A DNA stretch of 33,804 nucleotides, taken from contig JAUVKT010000019.1 of the NCBI GenBank assembly GCA_030596125.1, positions 1 through 33,804 on the forward strand, written 5' to 3'. The stretch is from Bacteroidales bacterium (lineage in GTDB: Bacteria > Bacteroidota > Bacteroidia > Bacteroidales > VadinHA17). Numbering within the stretch: the first letter of the stretch is position 1; each line of letters starts with the position of its first letter. The notes below the pieces were generated by a model. That model was not told where the DNA came from and did not search any database. It saw only the letters and a program-made list of their open reading frames with translations. Positions 8,742-14,594 of this stretch are shown in pieces. The translations under genes and the position numbers were made by a program.

Positions 8742-9428
8742 ATGCAGAAAGATCTGAAGAAATATGTAATTATTGTTGCAGGGGGAATTGGAAAACGAAT
8801 GGACAGCCCTATTCCGAAACAATTTATCCTGCTTGGAGGATTACCCCTGATAATGTATACAATAAACAGGTTCAGGGAGTATGATAGCGGGATAAAAATT
8901 GTAGTTGTTCTGCCCGAACCGGAGATCGGAAGGTGGAACAGTTTATGCAGGCAATATAGTTTCAAGCCTGAACATATTGTAACAGGGGGAGGAGAAAGGC
9001 GATACTTTTCGGTAAAGAATGGTTTGCAATATGTTAATGAGGAGTCGCTCGTTGCAGTACACGATGGAGTCAGGCCACTGGTAAGTACAGGAACCATCAA
9101 ACGCTGCTTTGACATGGCAGCCCTGAAGGGCAATGCTGTTCCTGTAATTGAACCGTCAGAGTCGGTTCGTGAGGTAGATGTGAAAGGGATTAACAGGCGT
9201 CTTGACAGAGAAAAAATTCGATTAGTGCAAACACCACAGGTCTTCAGGTCTGATCTGTTGCTCAGGGCTTATAATAGCAAATATTCACCATCATATACCG
9301 ACGATGCTACTGTTGTTGAACAGCTTGGTGTGAATATAAACCTTGTTCCGGGGAATAGGGAAAACATTAAGATAACGACACCGAAAGACATGGTGATCGC
9401 TGAGGCGATTATAGGAATAGAAAGGTAA
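8742..9428 (+). CDS. ispD: 2-C-methyl-D-erythritol 4-phosphate cytidylyltransferase
   Basis: Third step of the MEP pathway to isoprenoids: CTP plus MEP gives CDP-ME, in the cytoplasm. The N-terminal nucleotide-binding motif is present as AGGIGKRMDSPIPKQF, followed by the CTP-contact region TGGGERRYFSVKNGL and the conserved VAVHDGVRPLVS. Near the C-terminus are RLVQTPQVFRSDLL and YTDDATVVEQLG. The ATG at 8742 gives 228 residues, the usual IspD length; the longer open frame beginning at 8676 overlaps the acyl-CoA ligase and is rejected. The last bases run into the repeat island at 9430. Confidence 0.93.
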   Translation: MQKDLKKYVIIVAGGIGKRMDSPIPKQFILLGGLPLIMYTINRFREYDSGIKIVVVLPEPEIGRWNSLCRQYSFKPEHIVTGGGERRYFSVKNGLQYVNEESLVAVHDGVRPLVSTGTIKRCFDMAALKGNAVPVIEPSESVREVDVKGINRRLDREKIRLVQTPQVFRSDLLLRAYNSKYSPSYTDDATVVEQLGVNINLVPGNRENIKITTPKDMVIAEAIIGIER

Positions 9429-9489
9429 AAGGCATAGGGCGTAAGGCGTAGGGTGGAGTTGAGCAGGTGATTTGGGAATAACGAACTTT
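9429..9489 (+). repeat. Short GGCGTAAGGCGTAGGG tandem stretch
   Basis: Just after the ispD stop the sequence reads as overlapping copies of a GGCATAGGGCGTA-like unit. It leads directly into the first palindromic element of the repeat island. No coding potential. Confidence 0.4.
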
Positions 9490-9539
9490 CCCCTCCTTTT
9501 CAAAGGAGGGGTGTCCGGCGGTAGCCGGACGGGGTGGTT
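9490..9539 (+). repeat. Palindromic element A of the repeat island (+ orientation, CCGG core)
   Basis: A 50-nt element made of an outer hairpin (CCCCTCC, CAAAGGAGGGG), a 16-nt palindromic core TCCGGCGGTAGCCGGA at 9513-9528 and a tail CGGGGTGGTT. Elements B, C and D nearby share the outer parts. It lies 10 nt before the start of the DUF559 pseudogene. Confidence 0.88.
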
Positions 9540-9549
9540 AGAAATTATT

Positions 9550-9909
9550 ATGGTACAAAAATCCAACATAAAATCTCTTAAGGCTAACAGAAAAGCACTA
9601 AGAAACAAATCTACATCAGCCGAAGCCGAGCTCTGAAAACACCTAAAAGGAAAACAGTTAGAGGGTAATAAATTCCGGCGCCAACATAGCATTAATAAAT
9701 TTATTGTTGATTTCTATTGTTCATCTGAAAGGCTGATAATTGAGCTAGACGGAGATTATCATGGGGATTATATTCAGATTCAGAAAGACGAACAAAGAGA
9801 TAAGGAGTTAAAGAAGCTTGGTTATACTGTGTTAAGGTTTGAGAACAGATTTGTTTTTCAGGATTTGGAATGGGTAAAAAAGGAAATTATTTCGGCGTTT
9901 AGGTCATAA
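9550..9909 (+). pseudogene. DUF559 (Vsr-like) endonuclease domain gene with in-frame TGA
   Basis: The frame reads 28 codons (MVQKSNIKSLKANRKALRNK and on), then TGA at 9634-9636, then 90 more codons to TAA. After the stop the DUF559 signature is intact: KFRRQHSINKFIVDFYC, LIIELDGDYH with the PD-(D/E)xK-type acidic residues (Asp54, Glu65, Asp67), DEQRDKELKKLGYTVLRFEN, and a C-terminal VKKEIIS. The expected residue at the TGA is Trp (family pattern ELLWxxLRxxQLxGxKFRRQ), so one TGG to TGA change explains it. The rest of the window uses TGG for Trp and TGA as a normal stop, so this is a nonsense mutation, not recoding. The gene lies exactly between palindromic elements A and B; its TAA shares two bases with element B. 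Intact relatives are small single-domain nucleases of unclear role. Confidence 0.85.
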
Positions 9910-9957
9910 CCACCCCGTCACGCTTGAGCGTGCCACCCCTCCTTTGAAAAGGAGGGG
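9908..9957 (-). repeat. Palindromic element B of the repeat island (- orientation, CACGC core)
   Basis: The reverse complement has the same first 24 and last 10 nt as element A, but the 16-nt core is GCACGCTCAAGCGTGA instead of TCCGGCGGTAGCCGGA. Both cores are palindromic. It begins within the stop codon of the DUF559 frame. Confidence 0.88.
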
Positions 9958-9992
9958 AAATCAGTTTATGCTTTTATCATTTAGATTCTTAT

Positions 9993-10031
9993 CACCCCGT
10001 CACGCTTGAGCGTGCCACCCCTCCTTTTCGG
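9993..10031 (-). repeat. Truncated palindromic element C (- orientation, CACGC core)
   Basis: Carries CACCCCGTCACGCTTGAGCG and the following CCACCCCTCCTTTTC, then diverges before completing the outer hairpin. It has the same core as element B. Confidence 0.8.
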
Positions 10032-10065
10032 AAAGCAGGAAGGAATTTGGAAATAACAGCACTTT

Positions 10066-10115
10066 CCCCTCCTTTTTAAAGGAGGGGTGTCCGGCGGTAG
10101 CCGGACGGGGTGGTT
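10066..10115 (+). repeat. Palindromic element D (+ orientation, CCGG core)
   Basis: Almost identical to element A, with the outer loop TTTTTAAA in place of TTTTCAAA and the same CCGGCGGTAGCCGG core. It closes the island, about 150 nt before the DUF4197 gene. The stretch 10116-10263 after it is AT-rich and holds no gene; it has two AACCGGTT-like words but no clear promoter. Confidence 0.85.
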
Positions 10116-10263
10116 TGTGCTTTTATTACGGAGAGTTTACGGATGTGGAGGAAATTTAGAATAAAGCATAAATATCACTCCATTTTTTTTAACTTGCATT
10201 ATATAACCAACCGGTTAGCCAATTAATAAAAACCGGTAATTCCATTATCAAAAAAGTAAACCT

Positions 10264-11025
10264 ATGACCATGAAAAAAAAATTATTAGCTCTGTTAATTG
10301 TTGTCACAATAGCATTTGCATCGTGTGCAGAACTTATGAAAACCCTTGAAAGTGTAACAACCGAGATTCCGCTAACCGAAGCTGAAGTGGCTGAAGGATT
10401 AAAAGAGGCCCTTATAACAGGTGCCAGGAATTCTGCCTCAAGACTTGGAGCAGAGAACGGATATTTTGGTGATGAGGTAATAAAAATATTCCTGCCCGAA
10501 GAGGCACATGTTATAGTTGAAAATATCTCCAGGTTGCCGGGAGGAGAAGAGCTTGTTCAGGATGTAATTCTAAGTATTAACCGTGCAGCTGAAGATGCAG
10601 CCAGGGATGTGGCACCTATATTTGTCGGAAGCGTAAGACAGATGACAATAGGTGATGCATTCGGGATATTAAATGGTGAAGATGATGCTGCTACCCAATA
10701 TTTGCACGGGACTACCTATAATGAGCTGTTTAATCTATATAGCCCGAAAATACAGATATCAATTGCAAAGCCACTTATTGGAAACATTTCGGCACAGGAT
10801 TCATGGGATGCCCTTACAGAGAAGTGGAATAAAATAGCAAATACAATTGCCGGAAAGATTGCCGGACTTCAACCTGTTGAAACAGACCTTGCCGATTATT
10901 TAACTCACAAAGCCCTTGACGGAATGTTTATCAAGGTGGCGGAAGAGGAATTCAAAATCAGAAAAGAAGTTAGTGCACGCATATCTCCATTACTACAAAA
11001 GGTATTCGGAAGTCTCGATAATTAA
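10264..11025 (+). CDS. DUF4197 domain lipoprotein
   Basis: A 253-residue protein with a lipoprotein signal peptide (KKKLLALLIVVTIAFASC, lipobox Cys21). The mature part fits DUF4197: GLKEALITGARNSASRLG near residues 45-62, IKIFLPEE, then AAEDAARDVAPIFVGSVRQMTIGDAFGIL, TTYNELFNLYSPKI and LTHKALDGMFIKVAEEE. The family is widespread in Gram-negative bacteria and its function is unknown; the location should be periplasmic, lipid-anchored. The start could be the ATG at 10264 or at 10270; the first reads MTMKKKLL. The first 24 nt resemble the short leader ORFs upstream of 11071, 14595 and 33317 (20 of 24 positions). Confidence 0.85.
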   Translation: MTMKKKLLALLIVVTIAFASCAELMKTLESVTTEIPLTEAEVAEGLKEALITGARNSASRLGAENGYFGDEVIKIFLPEEAHVIVENISRLPGGEELVQDVILSINRAAEDAARDVAPIFVGSVRQMTIGDAFGILNGEDDAATQYLHGTTYNELFNLYSPKIQISIAKPLIGNISAQDSWDALTEKWNKIANTIAGKIAGLQPVETDLADYLTHKALDGMFIKVAEEEFKIRKEVSARISPLLQKVFGSLDN

Positions 11026-11042
11026 TTCATGAGAATACCTGA

Positions 11043-11066
11043 ATGACCATTAAGAATAAATTATAA
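11043..11066 (+). promoter_or_regulatory. Leader micro-ORF MTIKNKL-stop, copy 1
   Basis: ATG ACC ATT AAG AAT AAA TTA TAA, followed by 4 nt (acaa) and the ATG at 11071. The same 8-codon frame with one variable codon precedes the genes at 14595 and 33317 at the same 4-nt distance. An 8-bp inverted repeat, AGGTATTC (11000-11007) and GAATACCT (11033-11040), lies just upstream. It could be a translated leader that couples to the next gene, or a conserved untranslated leader sequence. Confidence 0.6.
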
Positions 11067-11070
11067 ACAA

Positions 11071-12195
11071 ATGAACAGGAGGGTCATATTTAATTATAAA
11101 GGATTGGATGCTGTATTGTCACATAACAGCAACCCTGGGATCGATTCACTATTATCTTCAACAATTCTTGGTACAAAAGGGGGAATGAGATATATGTTAC
11201 GATCCATTACCTCCAGAATAGCAGCTTACAGGAATATATGGTTTGTATCCCTCTATAAGGGTAACAGATTAACAGGGACTATAGGATTATGCTACAGGGA
11301 GATTAGCCAGGGTGACAACAAATTGAATGGAACGTACCTGAGATATCTTGCTGTGATACCCGGGTTTCAGACTTCTGTTGAAAATAAAGGTGAGTCTGGT
11401 AAACGGCACGAAAATATTAGTTCCGAATCAATGAAGGGTAAGATACTGGCATTTTTCAGTAAACCGTATCTGCTCGATTTGCCGGGATGCGAAAAAGGTG
11501 ATAAAAACGTAATGTATGTTTACGTGGAGAGCAAAAACGAAAGATCAAAGAACATAATCCATCAGGTTGATTTTCAATATATTCGTTCATTCCTTACAGT
11601 AGCCTTCAGTCGATTTAGTCCAAAAATTGATAATAGAGTTGAGAAACTTAATAAAGATGACGAGAAAAAGGCCCTCTCTCTCTTACGTGAGTATTATAAG
11701 GATTACTCTTTTTACACCGATGAATTCACACTGTTCGAAAACCGCTATTTCGTAATAAAAATCGACGGCGAGATTGTTGCAGGACTGAGTGTGATACCTA
11801 CTACGTATAAAATTGTAGATATGCCCGGAGTGTGGGGGTGGGTGTTTATGAATATATTGCACCGGCTTCCCTGGTATAGAAGGCTTTTTCAGCCAGGAGA
11901 GTTCAAATTCCTGGTATTCGGATCTATATATGTTAAAGAGGGTCATGAAAAGGATCTTGAAGCACTCATGGAGTCGGTCTGTGCCTCCGAAGGATATAAT
12001 ACGGGTCTTACCTGGGTGGATGATCATAGCCCTCTTTTCGGGATACTGAGGGAAGATATTAATATGGGGGCAATAAACCGGATGTTAAATGCTAAACCAG
12101 GACTGGTGTATGCAAATTTTATTAATCTCGACGAAAAAGAGAAGGAGTTCTTTTATGAAAAACCGGCCTTCATTTCGGGCTTTGATTTTACCTGA
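11071..12195 (+). CDS. Putative tandem GNAT-like acyltransferase
   Basis: A 374-residue protein without signal peptide. Two halves have an acetyltransferase-like look. The first half contains RNIWFVSLYKGNRLTGTIGLCYRE, TYLRYLAVIPGFQ and YVYVESKNERSKNIIHQVDFQYIRSFLTV. The second contains RYFVIKIDGEIVAGLSVIPTTYKIVDMPG and a final LLRE-like stretch SPLFGILREDINMGAINRMLNAKPGLVYANFINL. This fits an acyl-CoA N-acyltransferase fold with two domains, known in several Bacteroidota proteins of no assigned substrate. The classic acetyl-CoA loop is not clearly recognisable, so the call is tentative. It is preceded by a leader micro-ORF and followed by a dispersed repeat at 12205. Confidence 0.5.
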   Translation: MNRRVIFNYKGLDAVLSHNSNPGIDSLLSSTILGTKGGMRYMLRSITSRIAAYRNIWFVSLYKGNRLTGTIGLCYREISQGDNKLNGTYLRYLAVIPGFQTSVENKGESGKRHENISSESMKGKILAFFSKPYLLDLPGCEKGDKNVMYVYVESKNERSKNIIHQVDFQYIRSFLTVAFSRFSPKIDNRVEKLNKDDEKKALSLLREYYKDYSFYTDEFTLFENRYFVIKIDGEIVAGLSVIPTTYKIVDMPGVWGWVFMNILHRLPWYRRLFQPGEFKFLVFGSIYVKEGHEKDLEALMESVCASEGYNTGLTWVDDHSPLFGILREDINMGAINRMLNAKPGLVYANFINLDEKEKEFFYEKPAFISGFDFT

Positions 12196-12204
12196 TTTAT
12201 AATA

Positions 12205-12296
12205 TGTCATTCCGCTGTGCCAGCCGAAGCCTTGGCGTAGGCTGGACAGAGTTATCCGGCGATATCCGGCTGTCGCCGGAGACGAGGAATCCGTTA
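12205..12296 (+). repeat. Long dispersed repeat (TGTCATTCCGCTGTGCC type), + copy
   Basis: Starts TGTCATTCCGCTGTGCCAGC, contains the inverted pair CCAGCC / GGCTGG and further CCGG-rich hairpins, and ends GAGGAATCCGTTA. The reverse-complement copy at 17173-17258 is identical over about the first 51 nt. The two lie in opposite orientation on either side of the beta-helix/GH95 block. It starts 9 nt after the upstream stop codon and may also act as a transcription terminator. Confidence 0.85.
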
Positions 12297-12333
12297 ATTT
12301 ATTAGTTACCCGAAGCTCCATGCGCTGCTAATT

Positions 12334-14481
12334 ATGAAAAAAAGCACAATAAATATTATCCTTTTGCTTGTTGTTATTCCCGGTTATATAATAGCACGGC
12401 TACTCTTTTCCCAGATTAACATTTATCTGTCTCCTTCGGGGAATGATGATAACAGTGGAAATCGATTTAACAAAGTGAAAACCATTTACGGGGCTTTATC
12501 TGTTGCCACGGCTAAACGACAAGATGGGAAGAACAGGGATATTGTTATTTATATTGATGAGGGACGCTATGAGCTCTCCGGGACGATAGAGATTGATGAA
12601 AATCTTGCTACGGCAAACGCCGGATCGGGACGATTAGGACTGATAGCCAGAAAAGGAGCAGACGTAAGGTTTTCGGGAGGCAGGATCATTCCTGCTTCTT
12701 TAATTGAAGATGATAACACCGGTCTTAAGAAGATAGATCTCAAGCGTCTGGAAATTGAGATAGCAGAGCCCAGAGCAGTTGGCTTTAGCAGACCTTACGG
12801 GGAGGCGTGGACAGAATTATTCATTGACGGTCAACCATCTCATCTTGCCAGGTGGCCCGATTCGTCGTCAGTTCAAACAGGTGAAATTATTGATCGCGGT
12901 TCAGTGCCGCGTGATGACGACTACTCCGGTCGTGGTGCAACATTTCGTTACTCTGTAGAACAACCATCACTCTGGTCTGGTCCCACCGATATATGGATCT
13001 CCGGATATTTTATGCATGGCTATGCCGAAGATGCGGTGCGACTTGCGCATATAGATACAGTTAATATGCTTTTTATTACATCGCAACCAACTTTATACGG
13101 CTTTGGATCCGGAAAACCATGGCAAAAATGGTATGCATTTAATATAAAAGAAGAGGTAAATATGCAGAACGAGTATTATCTTGATAAGGAAGGATATATC
13201 CTGTTTCCGGGAGCAGATTCTACATCAGTTATCGAGGTTTCGGTACTGGGTGATCCTATGATGACCATTGAAAATATTTCTAATGTCACTGTTGAAGGAA
13301 TTGTTTTTGAATCATCCAGGGGGATAGGCGTTTATATGGAGAATAGCACAGATTGTATATTAACCAGTTGTACATTCAGAAACCTTGGATCGGTTGCCGT
13401 GTCTATCGGACGGGGTATTCAGCCGTTTAAGAAGCTTAAGCATGAAGGAGAAGGAGTGGCGTCATCCAGAATCCTGGGAAGCTTATCTCAGCATATATAC
13501 AGCAATACAATTTTCGACAGAAAGGCAGGATATAATAATGGCCTGATAAATTGCCATATCTATAATACAGGGGCAGGCGGGGTACATCTTGGAGGAGGCA
13601 ACAGGGTAACACTTGAAAGAGCAGGTAACTTTGTGGTGAATTGTACTATTCATGACTATAACAGGATTGAAAAATCTTACAGGGCGGGTATTGATATCAG
13701 TGGTGTTGGAAACCGGATCTCATACTGCGAAATCTTTGATGCTCCATCAATGGCAATACTTCTTCATGGTAACGAGCATCTCATTGCTTTTAATGATATT
13801 CATGATGTTTGTCTCGATGTTGATGACCAGGGAGCGATATATTATGGGCGCGATCCCTCAGAAAGGGGTATAAAGATTCATTATAACTATTTCCATGAAC
13901 TGGGGAATGAACACCGGACTACTGCTGTTTACCATGACGACGGTGCCTGCGGAGCCGATGTTTTTGGAAATGTATTTTACCGGGCCGGGACCATACCTGT
14001 ACTAATAGGGGGAGGAAGTGATAATAGGTATAAAAACAACATGTTTATAGATTGCCCTCTTGGTATTCATGTCGATAACAGGTTCCAAAACTGGTCTGAT
14101 TCATCGCTCGAAAAAGACGGTATAATCGATCAGCGGCTGAAGGCAGTTAATTATTCACAAGCGCCTTATTCAGAGTATTATCCTGCCCTTGCAAATTATT
14201 GGACAGAGGATCCCTCCCTCCCTAAAAGAAATATCGTTTCAAACAATCTGTTCTGTAATGTTGATCAGATTTTCCGGGGAAACGAAGAATGGCTGGTGAC
14301 AGAAGAGAATTTCACTACAAATACCGATCCGGGTTTTACCAACCCGGGAGTTGATTTTTCTCTTAAAAAAGAGTCTCAGGTTTTTAAAGAGCTGAGCGGA
14401 TTTAAAAATATCCCTTTCGAAAGTATCGGTCCTCAAAAACTGAAAAGGAGCTCTTTTACTTTTCTTGACAGACTGAAATAA
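12334..14481 (+). CDS. Secreted right-handed parallel beta-helix protein (putative glycan-active enzyme)
   Basis: A 715-residue protein with an N-terminal hydrophobic export segment (residues about 5-26). The start of the mature part, IYLSPSGNDDNSGNRFNKVKTIYGALSVA, is the usual opening of DUF1565/beta-helix proteins. The region 310-600 carries regular PbH1 turns (ISNVTVEGIVFESSRGIGVYM, GLINCHIYNTGAGGVHLGGG, IDISGVGNRISYCEIFDAP, IAFNDIHDVCLDVDDQGAIY, IKIHYNYFHELG, DVFGNVFYRAG, NRYKNNMFID). Conserved acidic patches DVDDQGAIYYGRD and AVYHDDGACG could be an active or metal site. Such proteins in polysaccharide loci are lyases, glycosidases or depolymerases, but the family cannot be named. It is probably cotranscribed with the GH95-like gene 113 nt downstream. 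Envelope or extracellular location is inferred. Confidence 0.75.
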   Translation: MKKSTINIILLLVVIPGYIIARLLFSQINIYLSPSGNDDNSGNRFNKVKTIYGALSVATAKRQDGKNRDIVIYIDEGRYELSGTIEIDENLATANAGSGRLGLIARKGADVRFSGGRIIPASLIEDDNTGLKKIDLKRLEIEIAEPRAVGFSRPYGEAWTELFIDGQPSHLARWPDSSSVQTGEIIDRGSVPRDDDYSGRGATFRYSVEQPSLWSGPTDIWISGYFMHGYAEDAVRLAHIDTVNMLFITSQPTLYGFGSGKPWQKWYAFNIKEEVNMQNEYYLDKEGYILFPGADSTSVIEVSVLGDPMMTIENISNVTVEGIVFESSRGIGVYMENSTDCILTSCTFRNLGSVAVSIGRGIQPFKKLKHEGEGVASSRILGSLSQHIYSNTIFDRKAGYNNGLINCHIYNTGAGGVHLGGGNRVTLERAGNFVVNCTIHDYNRIEKSYRAGIDISGVGNRISYCEIFDAPSMAILLHGNEHLIAFNDIHDVCLDVDDQGAIYYGRDPSERGIKIHYNYFHELGNEHRTTAVYHDDGACGADVFGNVFYRAGTIPVLIGGGSDNRYKNNMFIDCPLGIHVDNRFQNWSDSSLEKDGIIDQRLKAVNYSQAPYSEYYPALANYWTEDPSLPKRNIVSNNLFCNVDQIFRGNEEWLVTEENFTTNTDPGFTNPGVDFSLKKESQVFKELSGFKNIPFESIGPQKLKRSSFTFLDRLK

Positions 14482-14566
14482 AAGGCGTATTATTCTTCTT
14501 CTTAATCCTTACGAGTAATTGATTATATAAATTATTGTATATGAACCGAGTCCGGCAAGCGGGCAT

Positions 14567-14590
14567 ATGACCATTAATAATAAATTATGA
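14567..14590 (+). promoter_or_regulatory. Leader micro-ORF MTINNKL-stop, copy 2
   Basis: ATG ACC ATT AAT AAT AAA TTA TGA followed by 4 nt (ctat) and the ATG at 14595. The preceding bases ATGAACCGAG (14541-14550) recur at 33193 before copy 3, there separated from the leader by a longer palindrome. Confidence 0.6.
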
Positions 14591-14594
14591 CTAT

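Noticed and set aside
9634-9636. Recoding of TGA as Trp in this organism
   Set aside because: Trp is written TGG throughout the long enzymes, and TGA ends several intact genes (for example at 1508, 12193 and on - at 26774 and 28220).
13259-13283. Fourth leader copy ATGACCATTGAAAATA inside the beta-helix gene
   Set aside because: It is in the coding frame of that gene, lacks the stop codon and diverges after 16 nt; taken as coincidence.
14567-14590. ATGACCATTA as lacZ-type vector contamination
   Set aside because: Only the first nine bases resemble the lacZ start; the rest differs, and the motif occurs three times in native surroundings.
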